This document shows positions 11,511-24,200 of a DNA stretch of 64,000 bases, one piece after another. This stretch comes from Monomorium pharaonis. Its lineage: Eukaryota > Arthropoda > Insecta > Hymenoptera > Formicidae. Both the position numbers and the translations under genes were made by a program. A model generated the notes under the pieces. That model was given only the letters and a program-made list of their open reading frames with translations, ran no database searches and was not told the origin of the DNA. The stretch lies in contig NC_050477.1 in the NCBI RefSeq assembly GCF_013373865.1, positions 982,309-1,046,308 of the forward strand. Reading direction: 5' to 3'. Numbering within the stretch: position 1 is the stretch's first letter; every line of letters begins with the position of its first letter.

Positions 11511-14500
11511 AGCTATCGAATATTCGTTGCGGGAGGAAAGCACGTACGTTTTGTAATCTTGCTAACTGTGCAGACACTAACTCTCATGGACATACGATAC
11601 ACTCCAAAAAAATAACTGAAACGTTAAACAGCATGTGATTTACATTTAAGTTTTATTAATAGATCGGTCAAAAGCGGTTCTTTCATTCATATGGAAAATA
11701 TTTTCAATTATACTTTAGACGTTTTGGTTCTTTAAGTCTTTATATGATTCTAAAATTCATCCTATTTCTGTTTTACTTTGCCAAAGTTGTAGACGGAACT
11801 AGATTTTACAAGAAATATTTGATTTATAGCGAGTAGATTTGAAGAAACTTTTGACACAGAGTTAAGTTGGGCTGCGCGCGAGTCTTAATCGAAACCCGGC
11901 TGAAATATCTATCTCGATGATTCTAACCGTTCCGTGTATCTCCGATAATGGCGAACTCTCCTGGATAGAAACGTCATCGCGTTTCGTGACCTGACAATGA
12001 GAAAAGTTGGAAAGTTGTTCGCAGGTCCGCGGTGAAAAGGCGCTACTCGACGACGTGCTGCGAAACTCGAGTTACCTTTTTCACCTTTGTTGCCGTCGAG
12101 TGGCGGTGCCTTAAGGAGTACCACGATCTGCCCTATCGACATCTATACACGACCGAGAGGGCTAAAGCACCTAATGCGGGCCACTTCTTAAACAATCGCA
12201 TCGACGACGGGTGCATTGCACCTCGTGTTATCGTTTACGTAACGTGAAGGCCACACGCATGAAAGATCAGTGGGGCATTGGCCAACTTTGTTCCGCGCGG
12301 GAAATATACGTGTTCGAAATTTCAGGCTCGCGAAGCTGATAGTCTCACGAGAACAGACTCAAATTGGAAATTTATGTTAGTTCTTGTTCCTTCATTCTCC
12401 ATCGATTACAAAAACTGGAATTAACAATCGTATTAATAAAGGCTCTTTAGATAAATAGATTAAAATGTAATACACGTGAGTGGCAAACTGCAGTCAGCGG
12501 TTCCAACTCATCCTTGGATATCGTAATTCCACAAAACAAAAGTTGATTTGGATATGGATGGGGGGATAAAGTAGAATGAAGGCGAAAAATAGTAGAATAA
12601 GGAGGAGCACACAAGTTCCTTTCGAAGTAGGTAGTGATTTTCTTCGACTTTTCGGCTCCTCGCTAACGGGAAACGGGTCACGCCTACCCTAACTAGATAA
12701 GCCTGGCACGAACTTCTTGTCCGGGTTCTATTTTACGATTGTCTAATGTATGGTTGTCACTGTTGCCAGTCTATGCAAATAGTCTATTTAAAGCAGAAGA
12801 TTTTCTATTCTCGCCCGCTGTTGAAAAATAGTTTCTCATAAAATAAGATAGGCATATATTATTTAATTGAACGACAATTCGATACTTAATAAGAGATCAA
12901 ATTCCTAGATAACAATAATTTTACTTCCAGGAAATGTTTTCTTTTAATAGATGTCATACATCGAAATCATTGGATCCATCATCAACATTGAATCCTGCAC
13001 AAATTCTAGACTCCCAAAAAACTTCGGATAACTACAAACAGTTAAAAACAAAAAATATATATATTAAATAAAAAATATAAATAAATATAATATAAGAATT
13101 AAATGTAAAAATATGACTATACACCAGAGATTATTATATCTATTGTTATTACATCAAGTTCTTATTACATATTAATTTATTTATTATAGTGAAGAAAAAA
13201 ATATTTTTTGAAAGATTTAATACTATTAAATTTATTCCACTAATATTCGCCCTTATTATATATATTCTCAATCAATAGGGGAACAATGCTTTATTAAGAA
13301 TTTTTGATTTGACCGCGTTATTAATAGTTGCCTGCCTGACTATTAGGATGCAATATGTTTATGTCGAAATTAACGCAGAAATTGGGCGAACAATAATTAT
13401 ATAGAAGCGTAAACCAGTCTGATTTTTCAGAGCAAACGAAGGAAAAATTTAAGTAATAACAGGAATTAGGGTGAATTTCCGGAGAGTTTTTCAAGCATTC
13501 AAGTTGTTAGAACGGGATGCACTATAATCACAAATCGTTGGAAATTTGACGAATCTTCGAGAAATCAATAATGATAATACTATCCTTTAAAAAGGAACAT
13601 GGAAAGATATTAATAATGACTCATGACATAAATTTATTTGACTTCCGAATAATTAATTTATTACATTAATCATTGCAAAATTGCTCCAAGTTTTCATAAA
13701 CAGTTTCGGTGATTTTATAATGAGATACATAATAAAAATTGTTATTATTTATGTATTTTATAATATTGAATAGTACAGTGTAGCACAATTTTACAATACT
13801 GATCTGGTGTCTGTAAGATTTCTCAGAAATAGCTTAATTTTTTAAAATCTTTTCAACTTTGTTTTTGCCAATAAATATCCAAGAACTTTAATTGGTCGAA
13901 CGTAAAAACGAGTCGAACGAGAAAAACATGAGGAAAACACAGAAAGAAACTGGAAAGAGTCAAGATTAACTTTTTAATAAGATTTTCTTTAATTACAACA
14001 GTTTTTCGCTACGCTACTTACACCCGTTGTGAAGGATTTATTAAGTCTTATTTTATTATCTTTTTACATTCACATTTTATACATTTTTTATGTATTATAA
14101 GGAAATCACTTTTTCGTTTCTTTAAACTCTGCATTATTTAATCGTGTATACATTTAAAATGTAATTGATGCGAGAAATATTTTTATTGAAAAAGAGAAGG
14201 AAAATCAAAGGCGGAGCAACCTGACCGAAAAAAGATCTGTTTTGAAATCTCCAATCTACTTCGTCAATTCCTCGGGAATGCAAGAAAAAAAGTTCAGTGA
14301 CGAGGGACTAAGAAGGGGAGCTTACGCGTACAAGGTGCTTTTTATATTCTACTGGGGGTTGATATGGAAGTTGACCGTCCCATAAATCAGAGACACGGGC
14401 GCCCATAAACCGTTGTATTCGCGTCGAGGGTATGCGGGAATATATCTCGTTTTGCCGTCTTCTAGGAGTGTCCCAGAAAAAGCGTGCAGGCAGGGGTGCT

Positions 14501-15480
14501 TGGCGCCCTCTTTAAGAAACGTACGTGGAGCGGACAATGGAACACGTAAGACATTGCAACATTGGTAAACACTCCAGAAACATTGAAAAATGTGAAGGAA
14601 GAAGAATATCTATATTGCGAATATATTTGTTTTGAGTAGCCACAGGTATACCTGTGAATACCTTTAAGTCCGGTTACACTTCACCTGTGAAACTTTTGAA
14701 ATGAGGTATTAGGACCGAAGTGGAGCATCAAATTCAAAGCAAATGACAGGAGGGTCACCCTCTGGGTCTTAAGGAATTAAGGTGAGAGGTTCAATGCAAA
14801 GCCTAACAGCAAAAGAAACGAGGCGCCTGGTCCTCATATTTGGCTTGGTTCGATTAGAATTTCTCGCAACGAATTTTCAGCACGAGCTGCGTTTTAACGT
14901 AATTCAATAGTGCGATTAGAAGGACAGCGCACTAAAAATATCATACTAAAACAGTAGCGATTCACGCATAGGCATATTTAGATATTCGAAGCCTGGCGTC
15001 TGGTTTACGACGATCTCCCTTCTTGTATTCCTGAAATATCCTTAGACGTAGATCTTTAAATATACATAGTGCATAAAAACACGTTTGATATAAATTTAAA
15101 TATAGCGATTTTATAATAGTAATTTATTTGACATATTTTACTAATGTGTATTTAACATTAAAATTAAATAATTAAAATTTTTGGAGTTTAATTAGGAAAA
15201 AATCGAATAAATAATAAAGCTACGCCGTCAAGTGGTAATAATAAAACATGTTTGAAAGAAATCGACATATGCAAAAATAAATAACTTCGGGTAATCGTGT
15301 TTTGCATTTCTTATTATATCAATACAGTGGACAATGATTTTAATTAAAGGATACAGTCATTTAAATTAATGACAAGTGTGAGTTATGGTCATTTCTACCA
15401 ATAAAATTAACTTTAATCCCGATTAATTTTTATGATTTTGAAAAGATAAAAGAGCAGATATAAATTAAACCGAGAGTAAA
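11511..15480. other. AT-rich intergenic DNA
   Basis: Almost free of open frames over 60 codons and strongly AT-rich from about 12.8 to 14.2 kb. The one structured item seen is the 16-bp perfect palindrome at 14641-14656. No gene is recognised. Confidence 0.7.
14641..14656. promoter_or_regulatory. 16-bp perfect palindrome made of two CAGGTA half sites
   Basis: CACAGGTATACCTGTG reads the same on both strands. A related TCACCTGTGA lies at 14691-14700. The half site CAGGTA resembles Snail/E-box and Zelda-type cores, but no factor can be assigned. Confidence 0.3.
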
Positions 15481-15741
15481 GTTAATTAATATATTAACAA
15501 AACATCGAAAATAAATATCGAGGGTTGATTTTTTCTCGCGTTATTTGCAAAAAAATAAAAAGAAGCAGCAGCGAGAGCAAAGAGAGAAAGAGGGAGGGTC
15601 AGTAAACGACTGACCACGCCTTGAGCCGAAAATAAGGTATGCGTATCGATAAACTTCAATTTTGAACAAACGAGGAAAGAACCACGTCGAATGTATCCTT
15701 GACACGCCCCAACACGATGTAAAACCACGATGTAGTGGCTG

Positions 15742-15872
15742 TTATCTGCGGCCGAGGACTAGCAAGAGATAAGTGGTCATTTAGGCCATCTCCTTCGGAC
15801 ATGGGAGGAGAGAGGGAGGGAGGGTAGGGGGGGGGAAGGCAGGGATCAGTTATCTGCCGACGAGGCAGATAA
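15742..15872. promoter_or_regulatory. Cluster of four GATA sites in two inverted pairs
   Basis: TTATCT at 15742-15747 faces AGATAA at 15767-15772. A second pair, TTATCTGCC at 15850-15858 and GGCAGATAA at 15864-15872, is a perfect 9-bp inverted repeat with a 5-base centre. WGATAR is the binding site of GATA factors, and their two fingers can contact paired sites. The cluster lies about 12 kb upstream of the GATA gene's first exon, so autoregulation is a reasonable hypothesis. Confidence 0.45.
15814..15835 (+). other. Predicted G-quadruplex motif
   Basis: Four guanine runs of three or more with loops of 1, 1 and 2 bases, lying between the two inverted GATA pairs. This is a sequence pattern only. 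Confidence 0.5.
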
Positions 15873-17564
15873 TTCGACGCGCCACGCGTTCCTCCAGGAA
15901 AGAGCTGCCGGAAATCTACTTCGCATCGATTATCATATGGCTCTCTTCGTTCGCTCTCTATTTACACATCCGCGGTACCCCATTTAATTTACAAACGGTA
16001 ATTGCGTAATTGTACTCGGCCCCCTCCCTGCCACTCCTCCTCACGTTGTTTGCAACTACTGTAATCCTTCGTAACAATGGGCGGTTATCGCGTTCAACAA
16101 ACGGCGAGTATAGATCGTGCTCCTAGATACACGTGCGATCGAATGGAGTTCTAAATTCGAGAAAGACAGAGGAGTAGAAGATACCCGTGCGTTAAGATGT
16201 TGTAACGAACATATCGAAAATATATTCTCCGGTTTATTTAACGTTAATGAATAACAATCGATGGCAACCTCGTTTAAATTTGAAATAAGACAGTCCCCGC
16301 TCTATTCATAGTATTCATGGCGTCCATATGCAATAGGTTTCCTTTAGATTTCAGAGATCACCGATTATAATTTAATATCTATTACAAACGATAATTTTAT
16401 TTTACAAACGCCATTTAAAACAGGACAAAAGACGTACTGCGCGATATTCATTACTTAATTGTTCAAATGTAAATTAAAAATGTATAAGAGTATAATTAAA
16501 GATCGAGACTCTGTCACCAAGCGATAAAATGGCATAAAAAGAAACTTTCAATTTTCTAAGAATCCGTGACGACGCGACGGCGCCACTCAGACTCCTTTGT
16601 TCAAGATTTTTCTATAAAATAGGGTGGTGACTATAACTAGACAAGCTGGGAACTAGAGTCGAGATTTAAAAATATCATCCGTGTCGAATTAAGCAGTTCG
16701 TAAAAATGCGTGACGTCTCCATTATCAGGGGGCATTTCTCGTCCAACTTACACGTTGAAACGTCGGAATGTCACGGAAATTTTCACATCTTTTTGTTGCC
16801 TTCTGATAATGCCGCTTATCACGCTGGCATATTTTATTACCAAAAGCTTGTGATTTAATAAAGATTATTCAGTTTTATATAGTGTACATGATTTATTCGT
16901 TATAATAAGTTTTATTTCACCGCAATTCTACTTTTATTAGAAAAATTTAACGTAGAAAGTCGATCAAGGAAAAACATTTGTGGCGTCGGATGATATACTC
17001 GCGGTTCTCATTGCTTCTCTTAACCAAAATTACTGTCACGTCTCAAATCAGTATTGAGACCAGTATTGTTGATTTACGATTATCAGTAGATAACTTTTCT
17101 TATCTCGAGACTTCAGATCAGTTCAAACTTACAGTTGTTGATTGTGTCTAGACTGCTATCTTTTCTAACATAATGTAAAAAAATATTACATTATATACCT
17201 AGATTTATCTTTTTAACATAATAAAAGGACCAAAGGATGTCGTCTGTTAATTCGTTATCTGACGTGCTTTTGCAGGTTTTCTTGTCCTCTTCTATTATTT
17301 GTATGCGTACGGTTAAAAGCAAATCGCAAAAGAAATGCATGGCACGTTCCCGAAAACATGCTTTATCATCATCTATTTAACGTCCATTTAGGACGATGAG
17401 TTTGCAGCGACCGGACATAGGTTGTGTGTGCGCTATGTTTCTCGGGCCTATTGGCTACGTGCTCCCTGCCATTGACGTCAAACGAAAGGCATTTCGCGAA
17501 GTAGTTTGTCACCGATCAGTGGCCGGAATGACAAGAAGGCGTACATAGTAAGCGACGTAGCAAT

Positions 17565-17641
17565 GTAGTAGTAGTAGTAGTAGTAGCAGTAAAGGTAGTA
17601 GTAGTAGAGTAGTAGTAGTAGTAATAGGAGTAGTAAGAGTA
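17565..17641 (+). repeat. Imperfect (GTA)n microsatellite
   Basis: Repeated GTA/TAG triplets with single-base interruptions. Confidence 0.85.
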
Positions 17642-17721
17642 GCAATGGAGAATGTGCCGTTTCTTATCACGGTGGCATCGACAACCGTGAAAGATCTCTT
17701 TTCCAAGGTGGATAGACTCTC

Positions 17722-17730
<9 letters not shown>

Positions 17731-17776
<46 letters not shown>
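17731..17776 (+). repeat. (TC)n microsatellite
   Basis: Pure CT dinucleotides flanked by imperfect TC-rich DNA. Confidence 0.95.
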
Positions 17777-17784
<8 letters not shown>

Positions 17785-18099
17785 TCCTTTCTTCCTCTCC
17801 TCTCCTTTCTTTTCTTCACCGTGTTTCTCCGTCCACCCCTTGCCCCCCCCCCCCACTAGGATCTATCTCTCCTCCAAATAGGTCTTGTAGTACTTAGGGT
17901 TCATCAAGATAACTCTCCGGTCTGGCTTTGTGTCTCTTCCAAGAGAACGTTGCAAGCAGAGGTGGAGGTGGATTGAGAGCAGTGGGACGGAAGGGCGGGG
18001 TAGGTAGTAGGACATATTGTACGGATGCTGCGCGTGGTTTATGTTTTGGTCTCTCCGAGAGATGCGAGAAGCGAGAGGGAGTTACAAAAGACCTCTCCC

Positions 18100-18105
<6 letters not shown>

Positions 18106-18171
<66 letters not shown>
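18106..18171 (+). repeat. (TC)n microsatellite
   Basis: About 66 bases of pure CT dinucleotides, one of the longer tracts in the window. Confidence 0.95.
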
Positions 18172-18173
<2 letters not shown>

Positions 18174-19440
18174 CGCGCCGTGACACACTGGATAAGTGCA
18201 AGAAACGCATTGTGGAGAGTTCGCGGATCGTTGATCCATGCCCGAAACCTGTCAGGGCGACACTGCTCCTCCGTCGCTCTTCTCTCCCCCGGCTTCTTCC
18301 AACATACACGCGCGCACACGTCTGCCAGCGAAACCGTTCCATTGTCGCAAGATGCTGCCGATAAGTTTAAATGGTTACCGTACGTGAGATGATCTGTTAA
18401 CAATGTAAATATTTTCACTACATGTTTGTGGAAGATTCCCGCGGAGCCGAGCTAAAGTTGTCCCATTTGCATCGAAAGCACGAAAAGGCAGAGTCGTGAA
18501 TCGTATCGAATAAAAAAAAATATACAGTTTACATTAAAATTTGTATAACCATCTGATTGAACGAGCCGTGCTGTCATCTCGCCCACAAAACATTCGCCTC
18601 GCTGGAATTTTTCGGTATAGGTCCGTCCTACGGTTACGAACGGGAAAGCGAAACAAGCCATTACGTACAACAAATTACGGCGCGCTCTTCGTTACACAGG
18701 CAAAAAGGTAGCCTCATTAACTCTTACGAGCTCTTTGGCGGGAGTACGTACATACAAAGTAACGATAATCCGGACATCTCCGCTGCGGGCGTATCACTCC
18801 TGCCTTTCGGGAAAAAAAAGTAAATTATTCTCGAACAAGATTCCGGTCGAGGAAAAAAACGAAAGATAACTATGATAGAGAGGTAAGGGGAGGAGAAAGG
18901 GGCGCAAAGCGTGCTAAACTTTCGGCCGTAGAAAACGCATCGTCGTGTCGGTGCATTAACGTAATCACAGAGATGCCAGGTGCCGCTCTGCCTCTCCCTC
19001 GTCTCTCTCCTCCCTCTTTTTTTTTACTATCTCTCTTGAACCGTCCGTTTTCCGGATGGACCGCCGTCCGCGCACGTTCCCAACACGTTTCTGACACGCG
19101 TCCGTACGCAATTAAAACAAAGCGATTGGGGGAAAAAAGAAACCTACCCATGTACCGTCACCTCCCAGCGACCCGTATGCGCCACGTCCACGGACCATCA
19201 ATATGGGGAAGCAAGCGGGCGGGCTTAAGTGGCTCTGTGACTCTGCAAGAATTCGATTTTTATGGCCTGAAAATACACAGTTGACCGACGCGAACGATAC
19301 CGCGTCGGTTCCCTTTATCACCGATTATCGAGCTGAATATCGAGCGCCATACGCGTTATCGCGTTACCGTCAAATCCGACATAATTGTCGCGACGGGAAG
19401 ACTAATAAAGATATACTACAAAAATCTTACTTATCTTAGC

Positions 19441-22400
19441 GCCTGGAAGATGCTTTTAAAGTATTCATTCAGAGAATTTTTTAAAACTTGTCTTATTTTT
19501 AGAAAACAAACACTAATTATTAATAATAAATATAATAGGTTGTATCTAAACATACATGTGTACTCGTTAATAAATTGTTAATTAAAAGTATTTACTTTCT
19601 CTAAAGATAAGGCTTCACAAAATTGTCTGTATGAATACTTTCAACAGTCACAGTACAAATATTAATTCTAGTTAGATATCGATCATCGTTATATAAATGA
19701 TATTAATAGTTCTCGTAATTTAATTACCTCTGGAATGCTGATAGATATTATCTGTGATATCGGTGCAATCTAATTAGTTTTTAATCTATCCTTTCAACAT
19801 GTTCTTTGCGATCATTTACAATCAGAATTATATATTGTGTATTATTTATTTTTACATACAATTTTATCTATTTACGCGCGCACACGCACACACACACACA
19901 CACGTGCAGCAAGGAAATGGAGTGAGAAAAAGATTGCGCTTGTTCGCAAAAAAAAAATTAGTACTTCTACGCAAAATCGAGTTTCTCCCGAATAAAGTCT
20001 ACATTCTCAGTCTGGAGGAAAGAGCGGTCACGAGATAAGAATTTATCAAGGCCGTTGGAATTAATCTGGCATTAATTCTAATCGCCCCGGCGATTTATTA
20101 GGAGACGGTAAATCTGCCAGGAACTTCTAAAGAAGTAGGAAAGTTCCCTCGGCGAGCGAAGTCGTAAGGAACTTCGAGGGCTAGAGAGGAGGAGAGAGGA
20201 AAAGGGTGAGAGAGGTCCGATTTTGGCTTCTTTAATTAACTGCCCTCGAATCACGAAATCCTCGTAAAATTTATGTCCATTCATCTCTTAACCGTGATAA
20301 ATATACTCTCAACGTCATCCACGCGGAAAATCCTGTCGCCAAGCCCGTGTGATATTTTCTGTTACGAAAAAAAAAAAAAAACGAAAAAAAAACCACGCGG
20401 TTAATGTGACGACACTGCCCCTGCAACTACTGTATTTTAAATCAACGTCATTATGGAAACATGTTGTTAGCAAAATGACGTGTCATATCTACATATAACT
20501 TGTCATAGTTTCCCGGCCGTTAGCGATTCGTCGAACATATTAACCTGTTTGCTTCTCCGGACTGATAAGCATCGCAACTATCGTGGCATTAGCCTTGAGG
20601 CTAATGGATGCATTTAACAAAAAATGCAGAGCGCAATTAAGAAGGTTGCAGCTCGTTAATTATGCCGTCTCTTTCACTTCGTAATTCCCACTGAGTGAGT
20701 GAAAATATAAAGTGGATATTTTATTGCTGTCTCGATGAGTTTTTCTGCTCTCTCACGTGTCACTACATCTGTCACCGATTGCTACATAACATCGTTTGAG
20801 GAGCTATCTGGATATTTCTCGTTTTACATTTCTGTTTGTGATGCGTTTACGACTTAGCAGTTTTACAAAACAGCTTTAGAAAAGATGTGGAGAAAGAATG
20901 ACGATGATGTCATTTTTCAGGCAACAGTTATTCTTAATATCACAAATTTGATTGAATTACCGTTGCGTGTAAGTCGGTTAACTTGAAGGATTCAGAAAAA
21001 GAAAAAATATATTTAAAAATGAATCAATATGTATCTTTGTAACGTATGCAAAATTATTCTGAAGAGAGAGTGGCTTAAAACATTATCAGTCTCTTAAAAA
21101 ATTGTTATTATAATATCATTTTATATCACGTTTATAGCAAATGATTAAACACCTGTGTAATTTTGCCGTCATCGGATAATGTTGAGTTATTGACAGCAGT
21201 CATTAGCATGCTTTCCTCCGCAGTATTTTACATACGTGTGATGTAACGATTTAAAGTGCTAATTAATTTACTTCCGCATTATTGCGTACACAAATTCATA
21301 ATATATTCAATCTAGCATTCTTCCTTAAATTATTCTCTCTACTCAGCGTGTCCAACTTGACATACAGATCACAAAATAAGTGGAAATAAAACTTATTGCT
21401 TTCTTTCTTTTTCGCATACATTGATCATCAGAATCTAAAGATGCGATAAATGCGCGCATATCGACGACATCCGCGGAAAAGACAAAAATCGAAATATATT
21501 AGAATCTGTAATTCGCGTTATCTTTAAGTTCACGCGGAATCTGCTGAATAATCTGACAGCGTAATCCATTATTCACAAGTTTCGAGAGCAAAATTTTTAA
21601 CCGAGAGCGCATCTACGTTTTCAAGGCAAACCGCGGCAACAAAAGGAAATCTGAAGAAAAAGTTATTATCGGCGCGAATTTGACTTTTAGGAGGGTTGGC
21701 GTTGTTGAAAAAAAAAAAACGAAACGGCATCCCGCATTATCTGAAAGGAGACCCTGGAGAACTGCTGTTCCAGTCTCCTTTGGTGTGCTTTTTTTCCTCC
21801 CTCTTCTCTACTCTCTCTCTATTTTCGCTGCTTCCTATCCTCCCCCGCCCACACTCACACAAATGTGTTCACTTACTTTTTCTAAACGTGAGTCTTTTAT
21901 CCGAAGTCCCTTATCGCCAGTTGCGCCGGTCAATGAAGGAGGAATTGTGATTTTCTACATGAAGAGGGTTACATGAAAAACATATAGCCGCGTGCAGCCC
22001 TAACGTATAAGTATATTATACTAGAATTTATTTTAATATTATACATTAATTTCATAAAAATTTTGACTTTTTGCAATTGAAAGATCTTAAATTAATATTC
22101 TTTATTATTAAAGTCGCTTTTATTCGTTTTATCTATAAACAAAATGTATATTTGTACAGAGAATATCGATACATTTTTCGCATGACAACTATGAAATATC
22201 ATGAAAATCTACGAAAAGATAACAACTTCTTAGATAAAATAATTTTCATTGAAATTATTTCAATCTTCATTCTTGCTTGTTACTTGTTACTGACAACTAT
22301 ATCGTACAGTTTATTGATGTATATATGTCTCTCGACAACACAGTATAGTCACGAAAGTATCGACATTTCCGAAAGACGTTTCCGCGACGGGAGAGGGCTA

Positions 22401-23740
22401 GAGAAAACAAAAGAGGTTTCCTTCTTTCCGGCCGTACTCGTCGCACGTATTTTCAGCGGAGAATAATAAATCGCGGCGCCGAGTATCCGAGGCACCGATA
22501 TCGCGGCCGTTCAAAAACTCACGTAGTTATATAATTTATGACTATTTTCCGACGTCCTCCCCAGTCCAGTTCCGAATAAAAATCAGGGCAGAAAAATATC
22601 TGCGTAAAGCATCGACCAATCGTGCATCGGGGGACGACACCGGGTAGGGATAGATCGCCGAGAGAAATCTGGAAAATCGAGGCTTTATCGGCTAGTGGAA
22701 AATTCTTGACTCGGAAGATGATCAATTTTATCGTCCTATTTCAATTGTTCTTTGAAACTAACTCTCTACTACTATTATTACTTATTTTAATTTTAAAATA
22801 ATTAAAAAACGAGTTTTTAAATTAAAATACAAATTCGTTAAAATATAATTAAATATAAATAAAGTAACTTTGAAAAGGGTATTTTTTGTTAAAAATTTTT
22901 ACGTCAAAATAAGAAGTATTTTATGCTTCTAAAAAGGAATTAATTTTTTATATTTTCATAATAATATAATTTCTATTTTTGTTAAAATATAAATTATAAA
23001 TTATTATGACATATAGAGAAGAGAAAATATATCTAAAAATATACGATTAAATGTTCTTTTCAAGTATGAAAAAAATGTCATATATATGTAATTTCAGTCT
23101 CACCATAGAAAGTATAATTACATATATTTATAATTACTTATAAATGGGTCTTTCTGTTCTGTTCATTCATTATCCATTATGTCATGTTCTTTAAACGTGA
23201 CAAAAACGTATTTGAAAGGTCTTTATTGTGACAGAATATGGAAATTTCCAGATATATTTCCAATTATTCATTGTATTTAAAAAATTTATATGCATGTAAT
23301 GTAATTTTAATTTTGGGATTTTGTATACATGGACGTATGTATAATTAATTTGTCATGTTAAAATATGCCATACAATGCGACTTATCTTTATAATTATTTT
23401 TCATAATTATTTATAAAAATAAAACATAATAATCAACATCCTTTTCAATCTATGAATTTCAGCTAAATTCTTTTTCTTCCAAAAAAATCATATGTATACA
23501 TATATAATATGCAATATATAAAACAATACATTTGTAATTTTATAATTTTTCATATTATTATCTTATGTATTTATATTTATTCGTCTCTTATAAACTAGTT
23601 CCTCAAACTTACAAGTTGAAATAGACATAATTAGAAAAGGATGATTATGGGAGCAATCCTTTCTTTCTATTGCTACTTTATACAGTTATTAAATTTATTC
23701 TTTGTTTGGAACATTATTAAAGATGAAACGTAATAAGCTG
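19441..23740. other. AT-rich intergenic DNA
   Basis: Strongly AT-rich, especially 22.7-23.6 kb. It holds a (CA)n tract at 19879-19902, a short hairpin with CATTAGCC arms at 20587-20606, A-rich runs near 20366-20391 and no credible coding region. The 131-codon frame at 22071-22466 has no recognisable domain. Confidence 0.65.
19879..19902 (+). repeat. (CA)n microsatellite
   Basis: Short CA tract with two CG interruptions at its start. Confidence 0.85.
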
Positions 23741-24060
23741 GCAACTCGCGGGATAGAAGGGAAGGAGGGTAAGAGATAGAGAAAACGGCAACGTCAGAGA
23801 AGAAGTGAACGAGATCAGTAACGAGGAGACATGCGAATGGACACGGTAGCTCTGCGTATGGCGTACGACGGAACAGAGACCGGTTGTTAAAGAGAGGTGG
23901 CACGGCGAGGTAGCAAGAGGGCGACGGGCGGCGGGAGGTAGAAAAAGAGGAACGCGCGGAACTCTGGAAGGAACGCGAGTCGACGCATGGAGCGCGTAAA
24001 GGAGAGAGAAAGAGACGGGGAAACAAGAGCGGTAAAAATGAATCGATAGGCGGAGTTTTT
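23741..24060 (+). repeat. Purine-rich (GA-rich) strand-asymmetric stretch
   Basis: About 300 bases whose plus strand is dominated by G and A, without being a simple repeat. Adjacent YY1-like and CCAAT sites suggest it may flank a promoter. That is an inference. Confidence 0.5.
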
Positions 24061-24200
24061 CATGATGCGCCGCTAGAGGCGCTCCAGGTGGGGGAGCGCA
24101 ATAGGCGGAGTCAGGCTGATTTAGGGCCGCCATTTTGTGACAATGGACGAGAGGGGGTATGCCTATCTGATTGGCTGATCTACGGACTTCTCTCGTCCTG
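24061..24200. promoter_or_regulatory. Promoter-like block with YY1/Pho and CCAAT sites
   Basis: GCCGCCATTTTG at 24126-24137 matches the full YY1/Pleiohomeotic consensus, and an inverted CCAAT box (GATTGGCTGAT) lies about 40 bases downstream. A CGCCGCTAGAGGCGC string near 24070 resembles a CTCF site lacking one base. The combination resembles housekeeping or bidirectional promoters, or a Polycomb response element, about 3 kb upstream of the probable first exon. No transcript can be assigned. Confidence 0.35.

Larger units (their letters stand above)
15481..17508. other. Intergenic DNA containing a GATA-site cluster
   Basis: Mixed composition. The notable part is 15742-15872, with two inverted GATA pairs and a guanine-run motif between them. 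From 16.2 kb on it is AT-rich with no feature beyond a short inverted repeat (ATAATGTAA and its complement at 17170-17194). Confidence 0.6.
17509..19440. other. Microsatellite-rich intergenic block
   Basis: Moderately GC-rich DNA with an imperfect (GTA)n tract (17565-17641), (TC)n at 17731-17776, a C run near 17846 and (TC)n at 18106-18171. Open frames over 100 codons here run through the repeats on both strands and are artefacts. Confidence 0.7.

Noticed and set aside
24066..24084. CTCF site at CGCCGCTAGAGGCGC
   Set aside because: It lacks one base relative to the insect CTCF consensus, so I mention it only as a near match.
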